A DNA stretch of 64,000 bases from Salinivirgaceae bacterium (GTDB taxonomy: Bacteria > Bacteroidota > Bacteroidia > Bacteroidales > SZUA-534). The notes below the pieces were generated by a model. It saw only the letters and a program-made list of their open reading frames with translations, had not been told where the DNA came from and searched no databases. Location of the stretch: positions 182,082 to 246,081 of the forward strand of contig JAKSOL010000001.1 in assembly GCA_024405635.1 (NCBI GenBank), in the 5' to 3' direction. A program made the position numbers and the translations under genes. Of this stretch, positions 17,121 to 26,724 are shown piece by piece; the stretch's first letter is position 1, and each line of letters opens with the position of its first letter.

Positions 17121-18191
17121 ATGGAAGCAATTGGTGGAGCTAAACGCAAAGTCATTTTTTTCATGCCCAATAGCATGGGGGGGGCCGAGCGTGTTTCCAT
17201 TACCATTGCCAAAAGTCTTGACTTGGACAAGTATGACGTACAATTTGTAGTGGTAGGTCGAAACCTTGATAAAATAGTAAACTTTATTCCTAACAAATTT
17301 AGCGTCAGACTGTTGAAGATTCGTAATATATACGATTTTGCAATTAGTCGTTTAGTAGGATTGTTACGCAACGACAGGCCAGCCGTTGTTTTCTGTTCGT
17401 TAAATTATCTAAATGTTAGGATTATTTCGGCCGCTAGAATTGTAGGCGGAATAAAAATTGTGGTTCGTTGTAGCTCATCAATGAGCAGAAACAAATACTT
17501 GCGCTTGTTGGCAAGGTTGACATACCGAAAGGCTGATATTGTTGTGGCACAAACCAACGAAATGCGCATTGAGATAATAAAAGATCTAAAAACTGAGCCC
17601 AATCGTGTTCAAGTGCTACATAATCCTATCGACAAGGAAAATATTGCCCAATTGTTGGCAAATGCGCAAAATCCTTATTCAAGCAGCAATGTTAACATAG
17701 TATCTGTAGCTCGATTTGTTGGCGTTAAGGGCATCGATACTCTAATAAATGCTTTTTCACAATTTTCGGCAGTAATTGATAATGCCAAACTATATGTTGT
17801 TGGCAATTATAATACTGATTCAAAAGAATATATTTCAATCTTAACCCAGATAAACAAGTTGGGATTACAACAAAAGGTTCAGTTTGTGGGGCTAACAACA
17901 AATCCGTATCAGTGGATAAAATATGCCGATTGTTTTGTGTTGGCCTCGCGGCAAGAAGGGTTGCCAAACGCATTGCTTGAGGCAATATACCTTAAAACGC
18001 CAGTAGTTTGTACTTTGAGTGTTCCTATAATAAGGCAAATTGTTGAAAATGGAGTCAATGGGTACATTGTCCCAATTGACGATGTTGACGCAATGACACA
18101 AGCCATGACACAAGCCATTAAACTTGAGTCAAAAGGTTTAACTTTGTACCAATCGGCAACAACCGAACAGTTTTCGAATTTGTTTATTTGA
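17121..18191 (+). CDS. GT4 family glycosyltransferase
   Basis: A 356-residue GT-B enzyme starting 6 bases after the epimerase. The N-terminal loop is FMPNSMGGAERVSITIAKSL. The donor domain shows VSVARFVGVKGIDTLINAF, then ASRQEGLPNALLEAIYLKTP with the E-x7-E pair, and ENGVNGYIV. It likely adds one sugar to the lipid-linked oligosaccharide. The C terminus is a little short for the family but there is no sign of a frameshift. Confidence 0.87.
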   Translation: MEAIGGAKRKVIFFMPNSMGGAERVSITIAKSLDLDKYDVQFVVVGRNLDKIVNFIPNKFSVRLLKIRNIYDFAISRLVGLLRNDRPAVVFCSLNYLNVRIISAARIVGGIKIVVRCSSSMSRNKYLRLLARLTYRKADIVVAQTNEMRIEIIKDLKTEPNRVQVLHNPIDKENIAQLLANAQNPYSSSNVNIVSVARFVGVKGIDTLINAFSQFSAVIDNAKLYVVGNYNTDSKEYISILTQINKLGLQQKVQFVGLTTNPYQWIKYADCFVLASRQEGLPNALLEAIYLKTPVVCTLSVPIIRQIVENGVNGYIVPIDDVDAMTQAMTQAIKLESKGLTLYQSATTEQFSNLFI

Positions 18192-18194
18192 CAC

Positions 18195-19301
18195 GTGAAT
18201 ACGGTTTATTTCTACGGTTCATTTCCATGTAAAAAGTCATCGTTTTGTGGGGGCGGGGAGATTGGCAATTTGCGAACAGTGCAAATGTTGAGGCAATTTG
18301 GCTATAAAGTTCGAATTGTAAAGAAATACCGTTGCGGAGGAAATACAAACTCACACATTATTCGCCTGCTTACATATCCTTTTCGCTTTGCATTGAGTTT
18401 ACTTCAGTTTGCATGTTTGCTCATTGTTGGCAATCACAAGGCTATGATTCACATATCAGGTTTTTATGGCAATGTGGTTTATGCTGAATATCTGTTTGTC
18501 TTGTTGTCTAAATTGTTGGGTTATAAAGTCTTATACGAGATGCGCGGAGGTGGAGCAGAGCAATTCTACACAAACGGCAATTCGTTTTATCGCCATTGTT
18601 TTAGTTTTATAGTACGTAAATCGAGCATTATATTCTCACAAGGCATTGAAAACGAGAAGTTTTTGCGCACTATAACCAATACTCCTATATTTTACTATCC
18701 CAACTATTTGAAAACTGATTTTTTGCCAAATAGCGTACCTGTTAAACCTGATAGTCCGTTGCATATCATATACTTAGGTCGTTTATCGCCTGAAAAGAAC
18801 ATTCAGTTGATAGTTGATGCAACTGCAATTCTTCAAAAGCATTTACAAGTAGATTTGACAATAGTTGGGCAAGGTGAAAAGAGATATGTTGATTCTATAT
18901 GTGAGTTAATGCACAAACGGTTGAGTATCAATTCATTTACAATAATAAACGGTTCGCCGCATGATGAAGTTGGGCAATTTTTAGCCGATAAGCATTTCAT
19001 CATTTTCCCATCGAAACTTGAACGCGAAGGTCAATCAAACACAATAACCGAGGCTATGGGATTTGGTATTGTTCCAATATCTAGTCCGCAAGGTTTTTCA
19101 AAAACGCTTATAGGCAACAGCAACCTTATAGTTGAAGATTTATCAGCAGAGAGTTATGCAAATAAGTTACTTGAGGTGGTTAAGTCGGGCAAGTACGAAT
19201 TGCTGAGCAAGCAAATGCACGAAAGAGTAGTAACCAACTATTCGGAAGATGTTATTAAACCAGAGGTAAAAGAACAATACGATAGACTCTTTAATTGGTG
19301 A
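18195..19301 (+). CDS. Glycosyltransferase (GT4-like), GTG start
   Basis: A 368-residue glycosyltransferase that starts with GTG three bases after the previous stop; no ATG lies near the conserved start MNTVYFYGSFPCKKSSFCGG. The donor domain shows IIYLGRLSPEKNIQLIVDAT, a VGQGEKRY element and the SKLEREGQSNTITEAMGFG region carrying the E-x7-E pair. A hydrophobic stretch at about 60-85 and another near 100-120 suggest membrane association, as for enzymes that work on polyprenyl-linked acceptors. Last gene of the block, followed by a strong terminator. Confidence 0.83.
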   Translation: MNTVYFYGSFPCKKSSFCGGGEIGNLRTVQMLRQFGYKVRIVKKYRCGGNTNSHIIRLLTYPFRFALSLLQFACLLIVGNHKAMIHISGFYGNVVYAEYLFVLLSKLLGYKVLYEMRGGGAEQFYTNGNSFYRHCFSFIVRKSSIIFSQGIENEKFLRTITNTPIFYYPNYLKTDFLPNSVPVKPDSPLHIIYLGRLSPEKNIQLIVDATAILQKHLQVDLTIVGQGEKRYVDSICELMHKRLSINSFTIINGSPHDEVGQFLADKHFIIFPSKLEREGQSNTITEAMGFGIVPISSPQGFSKTLIGNSNLIVEDLSAESYANKLLEVVKSGKYELLSKQMHERVVTNYSEDVIKPEVKEQYDRLFNW

Positions 19302-19352
19302 GCAAGAACCCGTCTTGTTCCTTTCTTTTGAGAGACACCGAACTTATAAAGC

Positions 19353-19388
19353 AAAAAAAAGAGATGCATTGTTTTGCATCTCTTTTTT
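19353..19388. terminator. Bidirectional terminator between polysaccharide and Ehr-type operons
   Basis: A 12-bp stem centred on GAGATGCA / TGCATCTC with A-runs on the left and T-runs on the right, lying between two convergent stop codons. It can end transcription from both sides. Confidence 0.88.
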
Positions 19389-19416
19389 AGTATAGTATTA
19401 ATCTTTAATAGTAAAC

Positions 19417-20166
19417 CTAACGGCCAAGCAAACTTAGTACGCCATTGATAAAAGCCAAAGGATGCACAGGGTTGCCTGGAATATAAAGGTCCACTTTGTG
19501 GTTTGCAAGAAACGAGCGGTCGAGAGCTGGGCTATCGGCAAAAATACCACCACTAATGGCATCAACGCCAGCTAAAATCAATAGTTTTGGATCGGGTGTT
19601 GCATCAAAACATATTTCAAGAGCTTCGGCCATGTTTTTACTTATTGGGCCCGTAACAACAATGCCATCGGCATGGCGAGGTGAGGCAACAAAATCGATAC
19701 CAAAACGTCCCATGTCAAAGTTTACGTTGCTAGTTGCGTTAAGTTCCCACTCGCAGCTGTTGTCGCCAGCGGCTGATACCTCGCGCAATTTTAGCGAGCG
19801 ACCATAAATGCGGCGAATCTCGGCACGTACTTTATCGGCATCAACCAAAATTGGGCTGTCGTTGCCTTCGGTTACAATAAGGTTCTCGCGAATGTTTGAG
19901 CCCATTTTGTAATCTTTAGTGAATTTGATTTTTTCGGGGCAAGCAAAAGCGCACTCGCCGCAAAATGTGCAACGGCCAAGGTCGATGCGCAAAGGCGAAC
20001 CGCTGATGGCGCCGGTTGGACACAAATCGATAAGCGATTTTTCGTCGCAAGGAGCATTAGATATGACAGGGCGTCCACGAAAAACGCCAGGAACATCGGT
20101 TGTTTTAACATCTGGAATAAATTGTTTTCCCTGATGTATTAATATCTTCATATTATCGAATATCAT
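19417..20166 (-). CDS. Ehr-type complex: fused ferredoxin and NuoB/HycG-like subunit with lost cluster ligands
   Basis: A 249-residue fusion. Residues 30-80 are a ferredoxin-like domain with one complete 4Fe-4S motif (C66, C69, C72, C76, then P). A second motif is reduced to C40 and C49. Residues 120-249 match the small subunit of group 4 hydrogenases (MGRFGIDFVASPRHADGIVVTGP, DPKLLILAGVDAISGGIFAD, DLYIPGNPVHP). Of the usual four proximal-cluster cysteines, only one (C138 in DNSCEWE) remains; the expected positions near 135, 202 and 232 are Asn, Asp or Ala, and Asn. The start could also be the ATG at 20151. Last gene of the seven-gene operon. It should sit on the cytoplasmic side, but normal electron transfer through a proximal cluster looks impossible. 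Confidence 0.82.
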   Translation of the reverse strand: MIFDNMKILIHQGKQFIPDVKTTDVPGVFRGRPVISNAPCDEKSLIDLCPTGAISGSPLRIDLGRCTFCGECAFACPEKIKFTKDYKMGSNIRENLIVTEGNDSPILVDADKVRAEIRRIYGRSLKLREVSAAGDNSCEWELNATSNVNFDMGRFGIDFVASPRHADGIVVTGPISKNMAEALEICFDATPDPKLLILAGVDAISGGIFADSPALDRSFLANHKVDLYIPGNPVHPLAFINGVLSLLGR

Positions 20167-20203
20167 AACTGGTAGATATTTAGTTGTTTATTCGTCAGTT
20201 ATA

Positions 20204-21703
20204 TTAAAGGTCGTGACCGCTATATGATAGGTCGAAACTTTTGTTGCAGATTGGGAAATCGGAAATCTCGTTATTGCGAACAGCTAATGCCAATCCAAGC
20301 CAGTTGTGGAACGATGGGTCTTTAACCTTGTAGTGGGTCAAATCGCCGTCGGGGCCGGTAATTGCGCAATGGCAAATTTCGCCACGCCAACCTTCAACCA
20401 ACGAAACCACAAACGAGTTTGGTTCTGCCTTGTCAAGTGTTGTGGCTGGTTTGTGGTCGTATGGCATTGTGCTTAAGATGTCGTTCATCATGTCAATTGA
20501 GCGAAGAATTTCGTCGTAACGGATGCGAGCGCGGCAATAAACGTCGCCAACAGGTTCTAACACAGGTTTGTAGTCAATGTTAGCATAGTGGCCAAATGGG
20601 TGAGATGCTCTAATATCGCGAACTATGTTGCTTGCGCGAGCAGCCATTCCAACCATACCTATTTGGTGTGCCACAGCAGGCGACACAATGCCAGTGCGTT
20701 CAATACGCGACAATACCGAAGGCAAATCAAATGTTTGCTCGGCCATTTCAACAAAGTGAGGTTTGTAGGCTGATATCATCTCTTTCCATTGTGCTGCAAG
20801 GTCGTTGGTGAAAGGGAAGTTGGTTTTGCCAGGGCGAATAAGACCCTTTGCAAAACGGTTGCCTGCCCAACGTTGGAAATAGTTGATGACTGGTGTGCGC
20901 AAGCGTCCAAATACCGAGTTACCAAGTTGATATGCAATGTCGGTGCAGATGCCGCTCAAATCGCCAGTATGTATTGCAATGCGTTCATTTTCAATAGCAA
21001 ACGCACGTTCCATTTGCAATTGTTTATCGGCAGTGAAACCGCAAAGGCTTTCCCAAGCGTTGGCAAAAGCTACCGAATGACCAACAGTTGTATCGCCTGT
21101 AATGTTTTCGGCCAATGTTGCTCGTTGTAGCAGTTTTTTCTTCTCAATCATCAAGGTCTCAAGTCCGCGGTGCTGATAGCCAAGTTGAATTTCAAGATGC
21201 AGAATTTGCTCGCCATTGCAAATAAAGCGGAAGTGTCCGGGCTCAATTATTCCGGCGTGTATTGGACCTACACCAACTTCGTGAAGTTCTTCGCTATCGA
21301 TTTGGTAAAATGGGTAATTAACCATTGTTTGCGACTTGTCGGCAGCATTGTATGGGTAGCGAACAGGTTTTAGCCAAGGGTGCCCATCGAAGTTGATTCC
21401 AAAATTCTCGTGAATCTCGCGCTCAAACAAATGGAACGACATGTATTTAGCCGTTATTGACTGTAGAGTGTCGGTTTTGCTCACAACCGATGAAAGTACA
21501 TTGATGCTTGCTGAAGCATCGTCGGCTATGCAACACAAAAGTTGAACATTGTTTTCTGCAGGAATGCCAAAATAGCTAACGCAATGGGCTTCTGGCTTTT
21601 CCATTAGCTGGTTGGTAACTACATTGAAGAAGTCGGCGTAAGCCAAAACTGGAATTTCGGCAAACTTAATGCGCTGATTGTTTTTTATGCTAATAAAGTC
21701 CAT
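20204..21703 (-). CDS. Ehr-type complex: HycE/NuoCD-like large subunit without NiFe cysteines
   Basis: A 499-residue fusion of a NuoC-like N-terminal domain (to about 120; HLFEREIHENFGINFDGHPW is diagnostic) and a NuoD/HycE-like large subunit (VGPIHAGIIEPGHFRF, LEIQLGYQHRGLE). In true group 4 hydrogenases two CxxC pairs hold the NiFe site. Here the first pair is T202 and T205 (ENITGDTTVGHS) and the second is S493 and G496 at the C terminus (SFDLSYSGHDL), so all four ligands are gone. The C terminus has no cleavable extension, as expected if no metal is inserted. The fold-defining residues are otherwise intact, so this is a working, repurposed protein and not a pseudogene. Confidence 0.88.
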   Translation of the reverse strand: MDFISIKNNQRIKFAEIPVLAYADFFNVVTNQLMEKPEAHCVSYFGIPAENNVQLLCCIADDASASINVLSSVVSKTDTLQSITAKYMSFHLFEREIHENFGINFDGHPWLKPVRYPYNAADKSQTMVNYPFYQIDSEELHEVGVGPIHAGIIEPGHFRFICNGEQILHLEIQLGYQHRGLETLMIEKKKLLQRATLAENITGDTTVGHSVAFANAWESLCGFTADKQLQMERAFAIENERIAIHTGDLSGICTDIAYQLGNSVFGRLRTPVINYFQRWAGNRFAKGLIRPGKTNFPFTNDLAAQWKEMISAYKPHFVEMAEQTFDLPSVLSRIERTGIVSPAVAHQIGMVGMAARASNIVRDIRASHPFGHYANIDYKPVLEPVGDVYCRARIRYDEILRSIDMMNDILSTMPYDHKPATTLDKAEPNSFVVSLVEGWRGEICHCAITGPDGDLTHYKVKDPSFHNWLGLALAVRNNEISDFPICNKSFDLSYSGHDL

Positions 21704-21707
21704 TGCA

Positions 21708-23135
21708 TTAAAGAGTTAATAGTTGAACGGCTTCATTTATCAAGTTCACAAAGAAATCGGGTGGGCAAATGCCAAGGTAAACAGTTAGTAGCAAAAGAAT
21801 GTATTGCGAAACTGTTTCAACACAACTTGGTTTTGTAATGTTGCTTGCGTCAAAGCCATCAACAGGTGTAAAGAGCATTTTGAAGATGTTTTTGCCAAGC
21901 GCCCAAATGATAAATGTGAGCATTATTAGTACTGGTACCAAAACATAAATGTAGTTGGCAGCAAATAGCGATTTAAACACAAGAAACTCGCTGACAAACA
22001 AGCCTGAAGGTGGCATGGCTGTTACACACACAAAGGCGAGCAAAAGAAATACAGCGCCGGGTGTGTTGTATGTGAAATAGTTGCCTATTTGATATATGTC
22101 TTTGGTTTTGAAAACCATATACAAATGTCCAATTTGCATGAATAGCGATGACTTAGCAAAAGTGTGAAGCACTAAATGAAGAATGGCTGCATAGTAGCCA
22201 ATTCCACCAGCTGCAAGACCAAGTGCCACAACGCCCATGTGCTCAATACTTGAGTAGGCCAACATGCGTTTCACATTCTTAACCTTAAGCAGATAAACGG
22301 TTGCTACAAAAATTGATAGCACTGCCGAAATTATCATTACGTGACTTGCCCACGATTGAACTTGTGTATGAGTAAGAATTTGGTAGAAACGGAATACTCC
22401 AACAAATCCCACGTTCATAAGAACGCTTGAGAATAGTCCAGCTGCTGGAGTTGGTGCCTTGTCTTTGGCATCGATACCTGCTGTGTACATTGGAACTAGA
22501 CCAAACTTGGCTGTGTAGCCCGAAAAGATGAACACAAAGGCAAGTTTGAGCCAAAAGGTGTCAAGCTTTGGTGCAATTTGTGTCAACGAATCATAGGTAA
22601 GGTTTGTTTCTGCAACACTGCCTAGTGCAATACTGAGGAACAAAATGCCGATGAACACAAACACAAGGCTTATTGAGCAAACAAAAATGTATTTCCATGT
22701 AGCCTCAATTGAACCAGCGCTACGTCGGTGATAAACCAATGCAGAAGCACTTAAGGTTGTTATCTCAACAAAAATCCAAGTAACTGCAATGTGCGACGAT
22801 AGGTAAGCCATCGATAGCGCCATTACCAACAACACCATTGCGCCATAGTATATGCCGCGTGTACGAGGGGTTTCGGTTTCGGCATAAATGTAATCGTAGC
22901 GGTGGAATAGGGCAGGAATGCTTACAATGGTTAAAACTAACAAAAGCAACAAACCCAGTGAGTCCATTTTGAAATACAACAAGTTTTCGCCTTTTGCCAT
23001 AAACGACATGTAGGTAAAAGCGCACTGCAATACCACAAACAAGGCAACCATTGCATTGTTTAGAGACTTGTTTTTGTTGGCAAACAAAAGTAACGCCAAC
23101 ACAAGCGAAATAACGAAATATGCTATTACTGTCAT
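21708..23135 (-). CDS. Ehr-type complex: HyfF/NuoN-like antiporter subunit
   Basis: A 475-residue membrane protein of about fourteen hydrophobic segments related to NuoN, HyfF and Mrp antiporter subunits. Landmarks are WIFVEITTLSASALVYH (the conserved glutamate of helix 5), SGYTAKFGLVPMY with the mid-membrane lysine, DKAPTPAAGLFSSVLMNVG, YSSIEHMGVV and LHLVLHTFAKSSLF. It lies 4 bases before the large-subunit gene. It is one of three antiporter-like subunits in the operon, each expected to carry one ion channel in the inner membrane. Confidence 0.87.
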   Translation of the reverse strand: MTVIAYFVISLVLALLLFANKNKSLNNAMVALFVVLQCAFTYMSFMAKGENLLYFKMDSLGLLLLLVLTIVSIPALFHRYDYIYAETETPRTRGIYYGAMVLLVMALSMAYLSSHIAVTWIFVEITTLSASALVYHRRSAGSIEATWKYIFVCSISLVFVFIGILFLSIALGSVAETNLTYDSLTQIAPKLDTFWLKLAFVFIFSGYTAKFGLVPMYTAGIDAKDKAPTPAAGLFSSVLMNVGFVGVFRFYQILTHTQVQSWASHVMIISAVLSIFVATVYLLKVKNVKRMLAYSSIEHMGVVALGLAAGGIGYYAAILHLVLHTFAKSSLFMQIGHLYMVFKTKDIYQIGNYFTYNTPGAVFLLLAFVCVTAMPPSGLFVSEFLVFKSLFAANYIYVLVPVLIMLTFIIWALGKNIFKMLFTPVDGFDASNITKPSCVETVSQYILLLLTVYLGICPPDFFVNLINEAVQLLTL

Positions 23136-23148
23136 AACTTCAATACGT

Positions 23149-23778
23149 TTAATCTTTCAAACTACTCAATTGGTTTACATCGCCATCGTTTATTACGTTA
23201 CCCACCTTGTTAATGAAGATGCCAAGAAGGAATACGCTTACAAACACATCGAGCAATACACCAAGGTTAACCAAAAGTGGCATTTCGTTGCCCACTGCAA
23301 GCGACAAGATGAATACACCGTTCTCAATAAGTACGTAACAAATAACATGGGTAATAATCTTTTTGCGGGTAACTATTAAGAATAGTCCGCAGAAAAGTGC
23401 CGACAACGCAGTAACAAAATATATCTTGTTTAGATGTACTGCCTCAATCAAGTTCGACAATACGAATGTTAGCACAATAATCATTGTTGTAACAAGCAAC
23501 GATACAAAGTAAGGTACAAATGGTTCGGCCTCACGTTTTATCTTGTTTTTCTTTATTACATAACGAATGAAAAGTGGAAGAACAATGGCTTTTACAATCA
23601 AGGTCTCAAGAATGATGAACGCAAAGTTGAGCACGTTCATATCGTGTAACTCAAGTAATGCCACAAGCATTAGCAACACACCTTGAAACGATAAAATCGA
23701 CAAGTACGTCATCAACCTGTTGGCAATTGAAAAGTACAACAGCGTGATGGCAAAGATTATCAGAAGTATATTGGTCAT
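23149..23778 (-). CDS. Ehr-type complex: HyfE/NuoK-like membrane subunit
   Basis: A 209-residue protein with about six hydrophobic segments and few long loops. Its place between the HyfC-like and HyfF-like genes, its length, and features such as VMLVALLELHDMN and the VICYVLIENGVFILSLAVG stretch (similar to the NuoK-type segment with a membrane glutamate) match the HyfE family of formate hydrogenlyase-2 and relatives. It should link the antiporter subunits to the rest of the membrane arm. Confidence 0.8.
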   Translation of the reverse strand: MTNILLIIFAITLLYFSIANRLMTYLSILSFQGVLLMLVALLELHDMNVLNFAFIILETLIVKAIVLPLFIRYVIKKNKIKREAEPFVPYFVSLLVTTMIIVLTFVLSNLIEAVHLNKIYFVTALSALFCGLFLIVTRKKIITHVICYVLIENGVFILSLAVGNEMPLLVNLGVLLDVFVSVFLLGIFINKVGNVINDGDVNQLSSLKD

Positions 23779-23808
23779 CTTAATTAATTTTGATTCGTTT
23801 TCAAATAA

Positions 23809-24699
23809 TTAGCTCATTAGTACTCCAAAGAGCATTAGCAATGCCAACGATGATAGCGCAAGTATGAATTGCGCATTGTTGCCCATGCGGAAGCGAGCCA
23901 TAAACGACTCGATGATACCAGCCACAATGGCAAGCAAAAATTGTATGCCGAAGAATACTGGAATTGAAACGTATAGCGGCCAGTTGCCAATAAATAGGTT
24001 GGCTATGAGTGCTCCATACATTGCAAACTTGAGGTTGGTGGCTTGCAAAATAAGTCCAAGGTCAAAACCGCTATTGTCCAAAATCATCACCTCGTGAATC
24101 ATTGTCAACTCAAGGTGAGTTTTTGGGTCGTCAATAGGCATGCGGCTGTTTTCAATCATACATATCATAATGAGCACAAAACACGCAATGGTAACAAGCG
24201 CATACGAAAGGTACGAGCCAATGTGCAGATTCATAAATATGTCGTGAAACGAGGTGTTGCCTGTTAAAAGACCAAGCGAGCCCATAAGAATGAAGAACGC
24301 AGGCTCGGCAAGCATTGAGAAAAGCGCCTCGCGGCTAGCTCCCATGCCCTCAAAACTGCTGCCAGTGTCGAGCGCTGCTATTATGCTAAAAAACTTGCCC
24401 AATGCCAAAACGTAGGCAAAAAACACAAAGTCGCACGAAAACGACACCAAACCTTTTTGCGATCCTAGCGGAACAACCATCATTGCCGCAAGTATTGATG
24501 CAAAATAGATTGATGGTGCAATTTGGAAAATATCGCTTGATGTGTTGCTATATACAGCACCTTTGCGCAACGACCTCCAAATGTCTTTCATTGGCTGCAT
24601 TATGCCTGGCCCCTTTCGCCCCGATGCAAGGCTCTTGGTGCGAACAACAATACCTGTGAAAAACAAGCTTGCAATGAAAATTAGTACAAAACTCAACAT
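23809..24699 (-). CDS. Ehr-type complex: HycD/HyfC/NuoH-like subunit
   Basis: A 296-residue membrane protein with about eight hydrophobic segments. It keeps the family's landmark loops: SGRKGPGIMQPMKDIWRSLRK near the N terminus, ALDTGSSFEGMGASRE in the middle, and ENSRMPIDDPKTHLELTMIHE. In complex I the matching subunit joins the hydrophilic arm to the membrane and, in NuoH, forms the quinone chamber. The charged residues that couple the two arms are retained, which contrasts with the loss of metal ligands in the soluble arm. Confidence 0.9.
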   Translation of the reverse strand: MLSFVLIFIASLFFTGIVVRTKSLASGRKGPGIMQPMKDIWRSLRKGAVYSNTSSDIFQIAPSIYFASILAAMMVVPLGSQKGLVSFSCDFVFFAYVLALGKFFSIIAALDTGSSFEGMGASREALFSMLAEPAFFILMGSLGLLTGNTSFHDIFMNLHIGSYLSYALVTIACFVLIMICMIENSRMPIDDPKTHLELTMIHEVMILDNSGFDLGLILQATNLKFAMYGALIANLFIGNWPLYVSIPVFFGIQFLLAIVAGIIESFMARFRMGNNAQFILALSSLALLMLFGVLMS

Positions 24700-24701
24700 T
24701 A

Positions 24702-26723
24702 CTATAATGTATTTAGATAATTGATAAACAATCTGATAAGCTTAAACATAAATGGAACGCCAGCAATGAGTATGATGAAGAACATTCCGTAGAATATGTA
24801 GAACTGTAAACGGCCGTTTTGCATGATTGAAAAATGACTCAAAAGTCGTCTAATCATGCGCAAAGGTTTAATAATTAAACCTGTTTCGGTGCGGTCAAGG
24901 GCTTCGGTTGCATACTCGGCTTTGCCGGGGAATATGCCTTCTACATCAATCTTGCGTTTTTTAACTTGTAAAACCGATTTTGCCAAACGTCGGTAACTTC
25001 TTACAAACGAACTTGCTGTGTATTGAATTTTGGGAGTAGGGGCCAAATAACCACAACCCCATGTTTCGCCTTTCGATTCGGGCAAATGCGATGTAAACCA
25101 ACGGCGTAGGCCATAAACAACTGCAGCAATGCCGATAAACACCAGCATGTAGATGCCAATTGCACTGAGAGTAGTAACCGCCTGAAATGATTCGCCAGTA
25201 GCATTATTGCCAACAAACTGTTGCAATGCGCCATTAAGCGCACCAATAAAGAACTTTGGTGCAATACCTATGGCTACAATCATGCCTCCTGCCATATACA
25301 TTGGAAACAAACGTACAAATCCAAATTCTTTAGGCTCGCTGTGAAGTTTTGCGCGTGGTTGTCCAAGGAAAATTGTTCCAAAGGCTTTGGTGAAGCACAT
25401 TATGGCCAATCCGCCTATTAGCGCCAAACCTGCCATTGATAATGCCAAAGCAACTGTTCGGCCCGAACCTTGAATGCTGTTGATGCCATCAAACAAACCA
25501 TTGTATATCAAGAATTCTGATACAAAACCATTGAAAGGTGGCAGTCCGCAAATAGCAAGACTTGCCAAAAGAAAGAGCATTGCAGTTTGTGGCATTTTAC
25601 GTATAAGTCCGCCAAAGTGTTCAATGTCCATGCAATGTGTGGCTTGATATACATTGCCAGCACCGTAGAAAAGTAGCGATTTGAATAGTGAGTGGTTGAG
25701 AACGTGAAGCAATGCGCCTGCAAAACCAATTATTGCCAACGAATTATTGTTGCAACCAAGAGCAATACATCCAACTCCAATGCCAATACCAATAATGCCA
25801 ATGTTTTCAACACTATGGTAAGCCAAAAGTCGTTTCAAATTATGCTGAATAATGGCAAGCATCACACCATAAATTCCTGTTACAACTGAAATGATAAGGA
25901 TGAAAAATCCCATAACCATATAGTTGACATTGATAATGAGCAACATGCGCATTATTCCGTATATGCCTATTTTGATTAGTACACCCGACATCATGCCCGA
26001 AACGTGCGATGGTGCAGCTGGATGTGCATGTGGCAACCAAGTGTGGAAGGGTACAAAACCTGCTTTGAAGGCAAAACCAACAAAAAATAAAAGCATCAGC
26101 CCTAAACTAGCCAAACGCGATTGTTGACTAACAAACTGCATTATGCCATCAAACGAGTAAGTGCCCGATACTATGGCTACCCAAATGAATGCCACTGTAA
26201 GTAAAAGAATGGCCAAATGCGACTGAATTAAATAGTTGATTCCCGCACGAATGGTGCGAACTTTTTCTCGTTCAAAAATCACAAGGAAGAATGCTCCAAG
26301 TGCCATAATCTCCCACGAAATGAGAAATCCAATGCTGTTGCGCATTGCACAAACCGACATCAGTCCCGCATGAACTAGTAAATAACATATCCAATGCAAA
26401 CTCAGTTCATTGCGGCTATCGGCATAGGCATTCATGTACTGCTGTCCGTAAATAACGCTTGTTATCATTGTGAAACTAATGACAAGCATAAACCACGCCG
26501 ACAATGGATCTATCTCCATGCCGATTGGTCCTGTTACATACGAACCTGCAAAATTGTATGTGTGTGTGTTTCCTATTAGTGCGTCAACCGCTGGTACTGC
26601 ACTTATTGCCGCCATTGCAACTATTCCGTAAATAGCAACAATTCCCTTTGTGCGAGGTGCAACAATGCTCACAACAACTGCTGCGAGCAACAAAACCAAC
26701 AAGTAAACGCCTACAAGCATCAT
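24702..26723 (-). CDS. Ehr-type complex: second HyfB/NuoL-like antiporter subunit
   Basis: A 673-residue protein with a NuoL/HyfB-type antiporter core of about fourteen helices and a C-terminal extension. Landmarks are SWEIMALGAFFLVIFE, AFKAGFVPFHTWLPHAHPAA, SHVSGMMSGVLIKIGIYG, YHSVENIGIIGIG and LLHVLNHSLFKSLLF. It is clearly a paralogue of the next gene upstream, sharing long blocks including the WGCGYLAPTPKIQYTASSFVR segment after the core. The two start and stop within one to three bases of their neighbours, showing tight coupling. Confidence 0.88.
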   Translation of the reverse strand: MMLVGVYLLVLLLAAVVVSIVAPRTKGIVAIYGIVAMAAISAVPAVDALIGNTHTYNFAGSYVTGPIGMEIDPLSAWFMLVISFTMITSVIYGQQYMNAYADSRNELSLHWICYLLVHAGLMSVCAMRNSIGFLISWEIMALGAFFLVIFEREKVRTIRAGINYLIQSHLAILLLTVAFIWVAIVSGTYSFDGIMQFVSQQSRLASLGLMLLFFVGFAFKAGFVPFHTWLPHAHPAAPSHVSGMMSGVLIKIGIYGIMRMLLIINVNYMVMGFFILIISVVTGIYGVMLAIIQHNLKRLLAYHSVENIGIIGIGIGVGCIALGCNNNSLAIIGFAGALLHVLNHSLFKSLLFYGAGNVYQATHCMDIEHFGGLIRKMPQTAMLFLLASLAICGLPPFNGFVSEFLIYNGLFDGINSIQGSGRTVALALSMAGLALIGGLAIMCFTKAFGTIFLGQPRAKLHSEPKEFGFVRLFPMYMAGGMIVAIGIAPKFFIGALNGALQQFVGNNATGESFQAVTTLSAIGIYMLVFIGIAAVVYGLRRWFTSHLPESKGETWGCGYLAPTPKIQYTASSFVRSYRRLAKSVLQVKKRKIDVEGIFPGKAEYATEALDRTETGLIIKPLRMIRRLLSHFSIMQNGRLQFYIFYGMFFIILIAGVPFMFKLIRLFINYLNTL

Positions 26724-26724
26724 A